Positions 36,493 to 46,700 of a stretch of DNA of 64,000 nucleotides are shown here, one piece after another (positions within the stretch are counted from its first letter, which is position 1; the number at the start of each line of letters is the position of its first letter). The position numbers were made by a program, and so were the translations under genes. Source of the DNA: Bacillota bacterium. Lineage in GTDB: Bacteria > Bacillota > JADQBR01. A model generated the notes under the pieces. It saw only the letters and a program-made list of their open reading frames with translations. It ran no database searches and had not been told where the DNA came from. The stretch lies in contig JADQBR010000067.1 in the NCBI GenBank assembly GCA_016278515.1, positions 90,012 through 154,011 on the forward strand, read 5' to 3'.

Positions 36493-37785
36493 TTAGTCTT
36501 TATTTAAGGCTGCTTCCGTATATCTGTTGCGAGGATTCCACAATATCCACTCTTTAAGCCCAGCGTCATAAGTTGCTTGTACCTGAGCTTTAACCTCGTC
36601 GGCACCATAGGGATAACCATAAGAAAAATCCTGCAACCAAGGGCGAATAATGTTATCCATCCCCTGCAGTCTATATACCGCGTCGGTTAAACTCTTATGC
36701 ACTGTTTGATAAGGAGCAGCATTTGGATTCTTAATGCCATAACTGCCTAACGCATAATGGGAAGGATAAACCATGGGCGAAACATAATCCGTATTTGCAG
36801 CAATCAGTTCTATCTTCTGCCCAATTCCCAGATCGTCCTTGGCTGAAGTTGTCAGTCCGAAAACATCAGCAGACAAAAATACTCCTTGTTTTTCCAACCT
36901 ATTTTTAGCATAGGCTAAAAATTCAGCAATTGTCTCCGCTTTACTTTTATCATCTTTGTCCGGGTAAACAGCCTCTTTCAGCGGTCCATCGGAAGGAAAA
37001 CGGACATAGTCAAATTGTATTTCATCAAAACCAGCGTCAGCCGCAGCCTCAGCTACTGCAGTATTATAATCCCAAACCTTTCTGTTATACGGATTGGCCC
37101 ATGCCTTCCCCTTATAATCGTACCATACTCCGCCAGAAGTATGTTTAACTGCCAGTTCCGGATATTCTTCTACCAGCAGGGGGTCCTTGAACACTACAAT
37201 TCGTGCTATTGTGTAGATGTTATGTTCCTTTAGTTTCTGTAAAACCCCAGACAAATCTTTAATTTTTGTGCCGGATGAATCAACCTTAAACTCGCTGTCT
37301 AATTGAAGATCCGTAGTTAAATAACCGGTTGCATCTTTTATGTCCACCACTAGTGAATTTAATTCGGTTTGATCAATAAGTTCAATTAAGTCATCAAGTC
37401 TGCTTGAGCCGACCGTAATACCTGTTGCATAAATCCCTTTTACCTCAACCGGTACAGGTTCAGTCCTTTGATTCTCCTTAGGCTGTTCTGGTTCCTTGCT
37501 CTTGTCAGCATCTTTGTTCTCTTGCGATTGTTTATCAATATCACCCGGCGGGTCGTCAGGTAGTTCTTGCTGCACACCCGTATCGTCTGTTGGATCAACG
37601 TCTGTTTGATCACTGGCTGCAGGTGTTATAGGTTTACCTCCTGTAGACATTATTCCAACTGCAGCTAGGTATAATACTAGTACTACTACAATAATAATTA
37701 CAAAAGCTTTTTTCATAAAGTTGTGCACCGTCCATCCCCGAATTTTTTTAGTTCGAACAACAGCTTTAAATAAGACTTTCGACAT
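36493..37785 (-). CDS. Membrane-anchored putative glycoside hydrolase (DUF4015)
   Basis: Up to 430 residues. One membrane segment (about 25-46 from the listed start) is followed by a low-complexity Pro/Asp/Gln linker to about residue 110, then a TIM-barrel domain of the DUF4015 glycosidase-like family. Motifs are VKGIYATGITVGSSRLDDLIELI, LVVDIKDATGYL, the DEIQFDYVRFPSDG acidic active-site region and GVFLSADVFGLTT. It is probably anchored outside and acts on a cell-wall or capsule sugar; the substrate is unknown. The exact start is uncertain: the first ATG has a distant AAAGGA, while GTG (37728) or ATG (37713) give shorter forms. Confidence 0.8.
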   Translation of the reverse strand: MSKVLFKAVVRTKKIRGWTVHNFMKKAFVIIIVVVLVLYLAAVGIMSTGGKPITPAASDQTDVDPTDDTGVQQELPDDPPGDIDKQSQENKDADKSKEPEQPKENQRTEPVPVEVKGIYATGITVGSSRLDDLIELIDQTELNSLVVDIKDATGYLTTDLQLDSEFKVDSSGTKIKDLSGVLQKLKEHNIYTIARIVVFKDPLLVEEYPELAVKHTSGGVWYDYKGKAWANPYNRKVWDYNTAVAEAAADAGFDEIQFDYVRFPSDGPLKEAVYPDKDDKSKAETIAEFLAYAKNRLEKQGVFLSADVFGLTTSAKDDLGIGQKIELIAANTDYVSPMVYPSHYALGSYGIKNPNAAPYQTVHKSLTDAVYRLQGMDNIIRPWLQDFSYGYPYGADEVKAQVQATYDAGLKEWILWNPRNRYTEAALNKD

Positions 37786-37837
37786 TTTTCGAACTTAATC
37801 CTTTATGAGAAAACAAATTTCAATTAGCATTTTCTAG

Positions 37838-37865
37838 AAAAAATACCCTGCGAGATGCAGGGTAT
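37838..37865 (-). terminator. Rho-independent terminator after the beta-CASP gene
   Basis: Nine-base arms ATACCCTGC/GCAGGGTAT (37843-37851 and 37857-37865), then five or more T on the minus strand. Confidence 0.9.
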
Positions 37866-37878
37866 TAATAGACTAATA

Positions 37879-39426
37879 TTAGAATTTTATTTCCTTTACT
37901 AGTTCCTCCAGTTGTTTAACAGCTTTCTCTTTATCCGAGCCGGTTAATTCCAAAATATGTTTCTTTAAATCAGATAGTTCCTTAATGGGCTTAACTTCCT
38001 GCTCTTGCGCCAGACGCTGCCCTATGCTCCCTAAATCAATTCGTTCAAGCCATTTAGGCACATAGGTTCGCAGTCCAAATTCTTGGGACAAAAGGCGCGC
38101 TAAAGCATTGGCAGACTCGATTTCACCGTGAGTAACGAAGATAATTTCCGGCTGTTTCTTAAAGTCTCCAGCCCATTTCAATAAAGTTTCCTGATCCGCA
38201 TGGGCAGAAAAGCCGTCAATCTTAACAATTTTTGCTTTTATGGCAATCTCTTCACCATGAATTCTTACTTTATCAGCACCGTCCAAAATACGTCGCCCCA
38301 AAGTACCTTGGGCCTGGTAGCCAACGAATAATATGGTGCTTTCAGGCCTCCAAAGGTTGTGCTTCAAGTGATGTTTAATTCGCCCAGCGTCACACATACC
38401 ACTGGCGGAAATAATAAGGGCTCCACCATTAATTGTGTTTATTTGCTTGGATTCTTCTGCGCTTAAGGCCATATGCAGCTGCGGCAGATAAAATGGACAA
38501 TTCCCACCCATTTTATCTTGTAAGCTTGCCGTTTCTTCATCGTAATACTCAGGGTGGCTGCAGAAAATATCTGTTGCATTAATTGCTAAGGGACTGTCCA
38601 CATAAATATCTCTAGCAGAAACGGTTCCCTCTTCAATAAGTTTAGCCAAATAATATAGTAAATCCTGTGTTCTTTCTACAGCGAAAGCCGGAATAATCAA
38701 GTTTCCCCCTCGCTTAAAAGTTTCTATCACAGTACTTCTAAGCAATTCCAAACGGTTGTCCTTATCTTCGTGCATCCGATTTCCATAGGTTGATTCCATT
38801 ACAAGAACATCAGCCTCATCTATAGTTGTCGGATCCTTAATAATAGGTTGGTTATAATTACCTAAATCGCCGCTAAATACAACTTTAGTTTCTTTTTGGC
38901 CTTCAGTCACCCAAATTTCAACGATAGCCGAACCCAAAATATGCCCAGCATCCATAAACCGAACTTTTACTTGAGGTGTAATTTGAATAACATCCCCGTA
39001 ATCAACACCAACAAAGTTTTCAATGCACTGAGCACCCTCATCAGCTGTGTAGATCGGTTCCAATAATTTTTTGCCCGATCGCACGGCTTTGCGATTTTTC
39101 CGCTCTACTTCCATCTCTTGAATGTGACCACTATCAGGCAACATAACCTGAAGTAAGTCCGCCGTCCCCTTGCTACAGAAAGTTTTGCCTTCAAAACCGT
39201 GCTTATAGAGTTTTGGTACCAAACCCGTATGATCAATATGCGCGTGGGTTAAGACTAATGCGTCAACCTCAGAAACAGGTACGGTCATTTCACCATAATT
39301 TCGCTCCTTAATAGCTTTAGAACCTTGAAACATGCCGCAATCAACCAGTACTCTACTTTCTCCGCAATCTAACAGATAGCATGACCCAGTAACTGTTTCT
39401 GCAGCTCCCAAAAATTGGATCTTCAA
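37879..39426 (-). CDS. Metallo-beta-lactamase / beta-CASP RNA exonuclease-like protein
   Basis: 515 residues. The N-terminal metallo-beta-lactamase fold has LTHAHIDHTG (zinc site near residues 59-68), FMDAGHILGSA, and FSGDLGN. The beta-CASP domain follows from about 210, with ESTYGNR and IIPAFAVERTQDLLYYL. The C-terminal motifs GFSAHADQ and FVTHGE complete the metal site. It is of the YSH1/Cft2-like bacterial group that cleaves RNA. A short helical tail (KELSDLKKHILELTGSDKEKAVKQL) extends the C-terminus. It stands as a single gene with its own terminator. Confidence 0.9.
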   Translation of the reverse strand: MKIQFLGAAETVTGSCYLLDCGESRVLVDCGMFQGSKAIKERNYGEMTVPVSEVDALVLTHAHIDHTGLVPKLYKHGFEGKTFCSKGTADLLQVMLPDSGHIQEMEVERKNRKAVRSGKKLLEPIYTADEGAQCIENFVGVDYGDVIQITPQVKVRFMDAGHILGSAIVEIWVTEGQKETKVVFSGDLGNYNQPIIKDPTTIDEADVLVMESTYGNRMHEDKDNRLELLRSTVIETFKRGGNLIIPAFAVERTQDLLYYLAKLIEEGTVSARDIYVDSPLAINATDIFCSHPEYYDEETASLQDKMGGNCPFYLPQLHMALSAEESKQINTINGGALIISASGMCDAGRIKHHLKHNLWRPESTILFVGYQAQGTLGRRILDGADKVRIHGEEIAIKAKIVKIDGFSAHADQETLLKWAGDFKKQPEIIFVTHGEIESANALARLLSQEFGLRTYVPKWLERIDLGSIGQRLAQEQEVKPIKELSDLKKHILELTGSDKEKAVKQLEELVKEIKF

Positions 39427-39512
39427 TTAATTCCACTCCTTAGTTACATTTTACCTTATAAATGTATGACTGAATATGGACCTCACTCCAAACATACTTT
39501 TTAAGGAATTTG

Positions 39513-40718
39513 CTAGGCTTGTGCTGACAAATTTACCTCACTCTTGTATCGCTTATTTACAAACCTTTCTATTCTATTTAATGCTTCTTCAATCTGATTA
39601 ATGGAAGAGGCGTAAGAAATCCGAATATGTCCTTTACCACTTTCGCCGAAAGCCTCTCCCGGAACAACTGCCACTAGTTCTTCATTCAACAAATGTTGAC
39701 AAAATTCCTCTGAATTCAAGCCTGTTCTTTTTATCGAAGGAAATGCATAGAAGGCACCCTTTGGTTCAAAGCAGTCTAAACCCATGTCATTTAACCTATT
39801 TACTAATAATCTTCGTCTTTGGTTATACTGATCCCGCATATGATAAACCTGTTCCATTCCATTATTGAGAGCTTCCAGCGCAGCCATCTGTGCCGTAACC
39901 GGCGTGCAAAGAATAGTGTATTGGTGAATTTTAACCATAGCGCCAATAATTTCCGGATGCCCGGTCGCATAGCCGACCCTCCAGCCGGTCATGGCAAAAG
40001 ATTTGGAGAAACCGTTAATTAAAATGGTCCTATCAAGCATACCCGGTAAGGATGCAAAACTGGTATGCTGCCCACTGTAGGTTAGCTCACTATATATTTC
40101 ATCTGAAATCACCAACAAATTATGCTTCTCCACCACTGCAGCAATTTGTAACAATTCTTCTTTGGTCATGATTGCCCCAGTGGGATTATTGGGGTAGCAA
40201 AGAACTAATACCTTCGATTTAGCGGTAATGGCATTCTCCAATTGTTGGGCAGTAAGTTTGAAATCATTTTCTGCTTTAGTCGGTATAGATACCACTGTAC
40301 CTCCTGCCATAGCAGCACAGGGTTTATAAGACACATAACAAGGATCGGGGATGATTACCTCATCATCTTGGTCAACTACCGCTCTCAGGGCCAAATCAAC
40401 AGCTTCACTGGCACCTACCGTTATTATGACCTGGTTTTCAGGTGAATAACTTACATGATATTTTTCCGAAAGATAGTCGGCCACGCCTTTACGAAGCTCA
40501 GGCATTCCCCAGTTTGAAGTATACATTGTATAGCCTTTTTCCAAAGAATGAACGCAGGCTTCTCGAATATGCCAAGGCGTCACGAAATCCGGTTCCCCCA
40601 CCCCCAAGGAAATAACCCCTTTTGTATTGGCGACTAAGTCAAAGAACTTACGAATGCCTGAAGGTGGCAGACTTTTTAGTTTAGGTACCACGTAGTCTGC
40701 TGCATTAAATTTACTCAT
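39513..40718 (-). CDS. Class I/II PLP-dependent aminotransferase
   Basis: 401 residues, PLP fold type I. Visible motifs include LGVGEPDFVTP, the YPNNPTGAIM loop near 176, DEIYSELTY near 208, and the Schiff-base lysine in NGFSKSFAMTGWRVGY near 240. The C-terminal domain has GHIRISYA. It resembles the aspartate/aromatic aminotransferases of Firmicutes; the exact amino acid cannot be read. It overlaps the Lrp-type regulator gene by 4 bases, and both are under a T-box, so amino-acid shortage should raise its level. Confidence 0.9.
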   Translation of the reverse strand: MSKFNAADYVVPKLKSLPPSGIRKFFDLVANTKGVISLGVGEPDFVTPWHIREACVHSLEKGYTMYTSNWGMPELRKGVADYLSEKYHVSYSPENQVIITVGASEAVDLALRAVVDQDDEVIIPDPCYVSYKPCAAMAGGTVVSIPTKAENDFKLTAQQLENAITAKSKVLVLCYPNNPTGAIMTKEELLQIAAVVEKHNLLVISDEIYSELTYSGQHTSFASLPGMLDRTILINGFSKSFAMTGWRVGYATGHPEIIGAMVKIHQYTILCTPVTAQMAALEALNNGMEQVYHMRDQYNQRRRLLVNRLNDMGLDCFEPKGAFYAFPSIKRTGLNSEEFCQHLLNEELVAVVPGEAFGESGKGHIRISYASSINQIEEALNRIERFVNKRYKSEVNLSAQA

Positions 40719-41197
40719 GGTGTAATCACCTGCCTCCGGTCTTCCTCTTTATCGTCAAAAACAACTCCGGCCTGTTTATACTGTTTCAAAACAAAATGAG
40801 TCATGGTGCTTTGAACATGCTCCACCGTGGCTAGCTTCTCAGCTACAAATAAAGCAACTTCTTTCATCGTCTTACCTTCAATCTTAACAGATAAATCGTA
40901 ACTGCCGGACATTAGGGCAACGGACCGGACTTCCGGATAGCGAAATATTCTTTCAGCAACTTCATCGAAACCCACACCGCGTTGCGGCGTAACCTTTACA
41001 TCAATAAGTGCAGTCACCGTATGTGATTTTGTTTTCTCCCAATTAATCAATGTGCTGTACTTTAGGATAATCTTTTCCTCTTCCATGGCCTTTATTTCCC
41101 TAGTTACGTCCTGCGGATTCATATTAAGCATGACGGCTATCTGATCATGAGAAATACGACTGTTGCAGCTCAACATCTCCAGAATCTTCTCTCGCAT
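40715..41197 (-). CDS. Lrp/AsnC-family transcriptional regulator
   Basis: 160 residues when started at the ATG at 41197, with GGGAGG 7 bases upstream; earlier in-frame starts lack sites. An N-terminal winged helix-turn-helix (MREKILEMLSCNSRISHDQIAVMLNMNPQDVTREIKAMEEE) is followed by a RAM/AsnC effector domain with VALMSGSYDLSVKIEG. It probably binds an amino acid and controls the co-transcribed aminotransferase. Both a protein sensor and a T-box RNA sensor therefore meet in this operon. Confidence 0.9.
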   Translation of the reverse strand: MREKILEMLSCNSRISHDQIAVMLNMNPQDVTREIKAMEEEKIILKYSTLINWEKTKSHTVTALIDVKVTPQRGVGFDEVAERIFRYPEVRSVALMSGSYDLSVKIEGKTMKEVALFVAEKLATVEHVQSTMTHFVLKQYKQAGVVFDDKEEDRRQVITP

Positions 41198-41254
41198 ACT
41201 CTCGCCTCCCATATTGTTGTCGAACATATCATGGCCTCCTTAGAAAAATTTAAA

Positions 41255-41495
41255 TAAAAAAAGCTTCCATCCCTGGTTAAGGGACGAAAGCTATTTCTCC
41301 GCGGTACCACCCTGGTTGATCATTCATGATCCACTCTGACAGAAAATTAACGCTTCCCAAGCGAACCGATTCCTCACCGGTCAGTTCCCAGGCGGCCTTG
41401 GTCATGGACTCCTACCGGGCTTTCACCATTCCCCGGCTCGCTAAAGTAGCTATTAAACCAATCTTCCTGATCATCACTTTACGAAATTATAGATT
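41255..41495 (-). promoter_or_regulatory. T-box leader of the Lrp-aminotransferase operon
   Basis: The antiterminator box AGGGTGGTACCGCGG lies at 41299-41313 on the minus strand, followed by a strong terminator (AGCTTTCGTCCCT paired with AGGGATGGAAGCT, then seven T, about 41258-41292). Upstream, Stem I features are seen: AGCGAG, GGTGAAAGCCCGG and CCTGGGAAC. The specifier is not certain: GGC (Gly) by position against glyQS, or the overlapping GCC (Ala), both within AAGGCCGCC near 41392-41400. Uncharged tRNA would allow read-through into the regulator and aminotransferase genes. Confidence 0.9.
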
Positions 41496-41501
41496 TTTAA
41501 T

Positions 41502-41531
41502 ATTTTATCATTTTAGGCAGCCAAGTGTCAA
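41502..41531 (-). promoter_or_regulatory. Sigma-A promoter of the T-box operon
   Basis: TTGACA (41526-41531), 18-base spacer, TAAAAT (41502-41507) on the minus strand, immediately before the T-box. Confidence 0.85.
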
Positions 41532-41600
41532 TGGGTAAATTTTCAAACTTAAATGAGAACCCAGGGGTTCCCTAAAGATTATTCCTTCTGATAGCATAAC

Positions 41601-41625
41601 AAAAGCCACCCAATGGGTGGCTTTT
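41601..41625 (-). terminator. Terminator at the end of the Wood-Ljungdahl operon
   Basis: Perfect 12-base arms (41601-41612 and 41614-41625) around one base, ending in TTTT on the minus strand, just after metF. Confidence 0.85.
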
Positions 41626-41628
41626 GGT

Positions 41629-42555
41629 TTATTCTTTGATTTGAGGTCTGGGATAAAGGCCTGCTTTTTCCACTATGGTCGGGATAATATTCTCCCAGTT
41701 TACTGCCATAATGTGTACGCCGGCAACGCCTTCTATTTGCTGGAGATGTTTAATCTGCTCAACACATAGTTCTACTCCTTCAGCTTTCTTATCTTCAGCA
41801 TTTTCCATGCGTTCAATTATCTCATCAGGTACTATCATGCCTGATACGAATTTCTGCATGTACTTAGCAGCCTTATGAGACTTCAATGGCATCAAACCAG
41901 CCATAATCTTAGCCTTTTTATGCAACCCCCGCTCGCGTACTTGTTCCATCCAACGCTCAAAGCGATCCATATCAAAGATACACTGGGTTTGAATAAAATC
42001 TGCACCAGCATTGATCTTCTTCTCCAAGCGCATCACACGATACTCAAACGGGTCACCAAAGGGATTGGCTACAGCCCCGATAAAGAATCTCGGTTCATGT
42101 TCTTTAATCTCATCACCACAAATAAATTTTTTCTCATCCCGCATATCCTTTAAAGCTTTTACCAACTGAATAGAGTCCAGGTCATGAACATTCTTGCTGG
42201 TTGGATGGTTACCAAATGATTGGTGGTCACCGGATAGGCAAAGAACATTCTTGACACCCACGCTGTAAGCACCTAATAAATCACTTTGAATGCCAATACG
42301 GTTTCTGTCACGGACAGTCATCTGTACAATAGGTTCCAATTCTTCCGCCAGAACGTGTACGGCAGAAGCAATACTGGAAATACGAACAATAGCTGTTTGG
42401 TTATCCGTTAGGTTAACTGCATCAACATATTCTTTGAGCATCCTTGCATGCTCACGGATTATATCGGCATTCGCATGCTTAGGAGGACCAATTTCACCAC
42501 TGACAACAAACTCACCCTGATTAAATAATTTTTCTAATTTGCTGCCACTTTTCAT
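41629..42555 (-). CDS. metF: Methylenetetrahydrofolate reductase, MetF subunit
   Basis: 308 residues, FAD-dependent TIM barrel reducing methylene-THF to methyl-THF for the methyl branch. Family motifs seen are GEIGPPKHAN near residue 20, NLTDNQTA near 50, LCLSGDH near 105, and the FIQTQCIFDMDRFERWM region near 195. It ends the long operon and overlaps metV by 4 bases (ATGA). In acetogens lacking an energy-coupled electron donor, MetVF works with HdrABC and MvhD, all present here. Confidence 0.94.
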   Translation of the reverse strand: MKSGSKLEKLFNQGEFVVSGEIGPPKHANADIIREHARMLKEYVDAVNLTDNQTAIVRISSIASAVHVLAEELEPIVQMTVRDRNRIGIQSDLLGAYSVGVKNVLCLSGDHQSFGNHPTSKNVHDLDSIQLVKALKDMRDEKKFICGDEIKEHEPRFFIGAVANPFGDPFEYRVMRLEKKINAGADFIQTQCIFDMDRFERWMEQVRERGLHKKAKIMAGLMPLKSHKAAKYMQKFVSGMIVPDEIIERMENAEDKKAEGVELCVEQIKHLQQIEGVAGVHIMAVNWENIIPTIVEKAGLYPRPQIKE

Positions 42556-43223
42556 TTGATCATCACGTCCTCTTTAACAACTTTACGGGGACCGCCGTCT
42601 CTGGATTTGGACCAATCCTTTATAGGTTCAATTTCCAGCAGTTTGTCAAGCTTTCCAAGAGTCTTCATGCGGTCATAAATTAACTGCCATGCACAGTCAA
42701 CCTCTGTATCGATTTCACATTTGCCGTCTTGAGAACCCCCGCAAGGTCCGTTTAAAATGGACTTGGAGCAGCGAATAATCGGGCAAATACCTCCGGTTTT
42801 GTAAAGAATACATTCTCCACAAAGACCGCATCGTTCTCCCCAAACACCGTGTTCCAAAGCACCACCGGCAAATTTTGTATCCAACGCGGGAACAACCCAC
42901 TTGTTAAAACGTTCTGCTACAAACTGTACGCCTACGCCACACGCCATAGATACAACGGCATCAATATCATCAGTAATATATTTTTCCAACTGCTCCATAT
43001 ATTCCGGGTCACACTGGCGGCTAATGGTTATTTCTACCGTTTCAAGAGGTTTATCCTCTTTCTTGCGTAGCATTCTCAGAGCAGAAGCCAAAATACCTAC
43101 TTCCTTCTCTCCACCAGCTAAGCAAACAGTGACACAACCTCCACAACCAACTACCAAGACTTTATTTGCATCTTCGATCAGTTTGGCGACTTCAGCAATA
43201 GGTTTGCCTTCAGCAACGATCAT
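42552..43223 (-). CDS. metV: MetV, Fe-S/zinc subunit of methylene-THF reductase
   Basis: 223 residues of the MetV (methylene-THF reductase C-terminal-like) family. Cysteine motifs are VVGCGGCVTVCLAGG near residue 25, CGLCGECILY near 135 and CPIIRCSKSILNGPCGG near 150. These fit the Fe-S binding reported for the family. It passes electrons from the Hdr-MvhD module to the FAD of MetF. The ATG is upstream of no strong AGGAGG. A long hairpin lies between this gene and mvhD. Confidence 0.93.
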   Translation of the reverse strand: MIVAEGKPIAEVAKLIEDANKVLVVGCGGCVTVCLAGGEKEVGILASALRMLRKKEDKPLETVEITISRQCDPEYMEQLEKYITDDIDAVVSMACGVGVQFVAERFNKWVVPALDTKFAGGALEHGVWGERCGLCGECILYKTGGICPIIRCSKSILNGPCGGSQDGKCEIDTEVDCAWQLIYDRMKTLGKLDKLLEIEPIKDWSKSRDGGPRKVVKEDVMIK

Positions 43224-43260
43224 CTAGCACGTCACCCACTTTCTAAAAATTTACACAGGT

Positions 43261-43302
43261 TGTACGAAAAGTGCAGCAATCCATAGTTGCACTTTTCGTA
43301 CA
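43261..43302 (-). other. Intercistronic hairpin between mvhD and metV
   Basis: Perfect 15-base arms (43261-43275 and 43288-43302) with a 12-base loop in the 117-base gap. No T-run follows, so it is probably an RNA-processing or stabilising element rather than a terminator. Confidence 0.65.
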
Positions 43303-43340
43303 CGCTCTAAAGAAGAACCTAAATATTTCATTAAAGAATA

Positions 43341-43796
43341 CTATTGTGCTTCTTCTTTACTAGCGGTTTCTTTTTTCTCTTTATAAGCAGGGTTTAGGGG
43401 ACTTGGGCCTAACTTTCTAATTTGCTCGGTCATTTCTTCAGCAACTTCTGCAAATCGCGGCCCCATAGAACCGGACAGATTAAACATTTCCAGTCGGTCA
43501 CCGCCTATACCAATTTCATCTAATAATTTCTTTGCCTGTTTAATGCGCCGCTTAGCCATGATGTTCCCTTTAAGAAAATGGCAATCACCTTCTAAGCAGC
43601 CTGCTACGTACACCCCGTCGGCCCCATTTTCAAACGCTTCAAGAACCACTCTGATATCCGTTTTACCGGAACAAGGCAGTTCAACCATCCGAATATTTGG
43701 AGGATACTGCAAGCGCATGGAACCGGCCAAGTCTGCAGCAGAATATGCACAGTAGTAACAACAAAAGGCAACTATTTTTGGTTGAAAGTCGCTCAT
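43341..43796 (-). CDS. mvhD: MvhD-like electron transfer subunit
   Basis: 151 residues from the ATG at 43796 with GGAGGTG upstream. It overlaps the hdrA stop region by about one codon; the longer frame upstream is only read through hdrA. The MvhD family motifs are seen: FCCYYCAYSAADLAGS near residue 10, LPCSGKTDIRVVLEAFENGADGV near 40, and AGCLEGDCHFLKG near 67. It has the [2Fe-2S] cysteines expected. In methanogens MvhD links hydrogenase to Hdr; here, with no hydrogenase genes nearby, it links HdrA to MetVF. Confidence 0.9.
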   Translation of the reverse strand: MSDFQPKIVAFCCYYCAYSAADLAGSMRLQYPPNIRMVELPCSGKTDIRVVLEAFENGADGVYVAGCLEGDCHFLKGNIMAKRRIKQAKKLLDEIGIGGDRLEMFNLSGSMGPRFAEVAEEMTEQIRKLGPSPLNPAYKEKKETASKEEAQ

Positions 43797-43797
43797 T

Positions 43798-46700
43798 TTA
43801 CTGCACCTCCGCCAGCAAGCCATGTACTTTCTCCATAACTTGCTCATCTTTATAGTGCTGCAACTGAATGGCCTTTGCAGGACATTCAGATACGCAGGTT
43901 CCGCATCCCTGACACTGAACTTCGTCAATTTCCGCCACGAATTCATCATTTATCTTAGGCACATTATAAGGACATGCTCTGACACAGGTTAAGCAGGCAG
44001 CACATTTGTCAGCTTCTACCTTAGCTACCACGCCGCCGACCATCAGGTTATCCTTGGCCAATACGGTACATGCCCTGGCAACAGCGCCTTGAGCTTGATA
44101 AATAGCTTCACTGACAAACTTAGGCGAATGAGCACTGCCGCAAAGGAACAGCCCAGCAGACGGGAAGTCAATAGGGCCTAGCTTAGCATGGGTTTCAACA
44201 AAGAAACCGTCCTCATTAACTGTCGTCTTAAACATTGTTACCAACTTCGACACGTCTTCCGGTGCTACCGTAGCAGTCGCCAAGACAACCTGATCCGGAT
44301 AAAGTACCACTGTTTCTCTGGCTGATGGATCAAAAACCTTCATTTCCAGGAGCGGATGTTCCTTATCCAATCTCTTATTAAGCTCGGGTTTGTTCTCAGC
44401 TTCATACTGAATAAAGACTACACCCAATTCTCGCGCTTCCTTATAAAACTTCTCATAGAAACCGTAAGTGCGAATATCCCGATAAAGAATATAAACATCG
44501 GTTTGAGGATGCTCTTTTTTTACCTTAATGGCATTCTTTAAGGATTGAGCACAACACGTTCTACTGCAGTACTTACGTTCCTCATCCCGAGATCCTACGC
44601 ATTGAACCATAACTACCTGTTTATTGTTTTTCGCATCCCAATTACCTTCAAACAACTGCTGTTCCAGTTGGGTATTGGTAACTACACGGGCATCTTCACC
44701 GATAAAGTATTCATCAGGTACATATTCCTTTGCACCGGTTGCCATTATTACGGCACCATGTTCCAACTTAATGGTTTCGCGGACGTGTTCTTTACCCGGT
44801 TCTCCTTGGGATATCGTTGTAATAAAATGTCCCTGATGACCGCCAAAGTCTTCAATGCGGCTGTTTGCATAAACTTCTATTAAATCATTATTATTAACAG
44901 CATCAATACTATCTTGAATAAGTTTCTTCAAGTCTTTGCCGTCAATTGTGCTGCAAAGGTTCTTAGCAAAGCCGCCCAGTTCACCTTCCCTTTCAACAAG
45001 GTAAGAATGAAATCCTTGTTCAGCCATGGAAAGAGCAGCGGTCATTCCGGAAATACCACCACCGACGATTAATGCTCTGGGAACAACCGGCACCGGCTGT
45101 AATTGCAAAGGTTCGTGCATCTGAACTTTAGCCACAGCACCAGCGACTAAGTCTTTAGCTTTGGCAGTTGCTGCTGCATGGTCATTTCTGTGCACCCATG
45201 AACATTGGTCCCGAATGTTAGCCATTTCAAAGAGGAATTGGTTTAATCCCGCCTCTCTACAAACTTCCCGAAACAATGGCTGGTGTGTGCGAACTGTGCA
45301 CGAAGCTACAACCACTCTATTCAAATTATATTCTTCCACCAATTCTTTCATCTTCTTGGTAGTGTCCTCAGAACAGGTGTATAAATTTTCTTCTGCATGC
45401 ACCACCCCCGGAAGGGTATTAACATATTGTACTACTGAAGGAACATCCACCACCGAACCGATATTGATACCGCAATGACAGATAAAGACGCCCACTCGTG
45501 GTTCTTCATTACTGATATCCTTCTCTTGGGGGTAGTCTTTCACCCTTACTAATTCGCCCCGGGCGCCGGCTAAAATTCCCCCGGCAGTGGCAGCAGCAGC
45601 ACTGGCGTTCATGACAGTTTCAGGAATATCCCGTGGTCCTTGGAATGCACCTGCCACATAAACACCAGGTCTTGAGGTCGAAGTTGGCGTAAAAGTGTCA
45701 GTTTCAGCAAATCCGTACTGGTTAAGCTTGAAGTCTACTGCTTCAGCCAAATCAGCAGCCGACTTGGGTGGCTGAACACCTACGGCCAAGACAACCATAT
45801 CAAACTCTTCAGTAACTATCTCTCCGTCCTGAAGATACTGGATATATAAACTCTTCGTATGGGGGTCTTCCTTAACACTGGATATCATTGTCCGAGTGTA
45901 CTTAACCCCTGCCGCTTTCGCGGTGTCCACATATTTGTCAAAATTCTTTCCGTAAGAACGCATATCAAGATAGAAAATAGTCGGGTCAATATTACCATCA
46001 TGTTCTTTTGCAATAATGGCTTCCTTAGTGGAATACATACAACAAATCGATGAACAGTATTCACCGCCGCTGCGGGCGCAATCTCTTGATCCAACGCACT
46101 GAATGAACGCTACCTTTTCGGGCGCCTTCTTATCAGACGGCCGCTCCACATGTCCCTTAGACGGACCGGTTGAGCTGAGCAGACGTTCAAACTCCATACT
46201 AGTAACGACGTTGTCATAAATTCCGTAACCGTATTCTCCGGTCTTTTCAGGATCAAATAAGTCATAACCCGGTTCAAGAATAATCGAACCAACGTCAATT
46301 TCTATCTCTTCTTCCACCTGATTATGCCGCACAGCATGTTTTTGACAAACAGCTTCACACTGAAGACAGTCTGAACAAATACCGCAGTTTAGGCAGCGAC
46401 TGGCTTCAGAGACAGCATCCTCTTCAGTGAAACCTTGGTACACCTCGCGAAAATCTTGAATTCTCTCTTTAGGGTCCGCCATTCCCTGCTGTAAGCGAGA
46501 ATTACCTCGAATGGGAGTCGTCAAAGGCGGTCCAAGCTTTTCTTCTCTTGGCACCTCTCTGCCTGCTGCCAGATCATCGCCTTTCAAAAATCTATCTATT
46601 GAAACCACAGCCTCGTGCGCTGTAGCCACTGCCTCAACAACAGAGGCGGGTCCACTTACAATGTCACCGCAGGCAAATACGCCATTTGCACCTGTGGCCT

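Noticed and set aside
43797..43949. N-terminal extension of mvhD overlapping the end of hdrA
   Set aside because: The extension is out-of-frame hdrA sequence; an ATG with GGAGGTG at 43796 gives the standard MvhD length.
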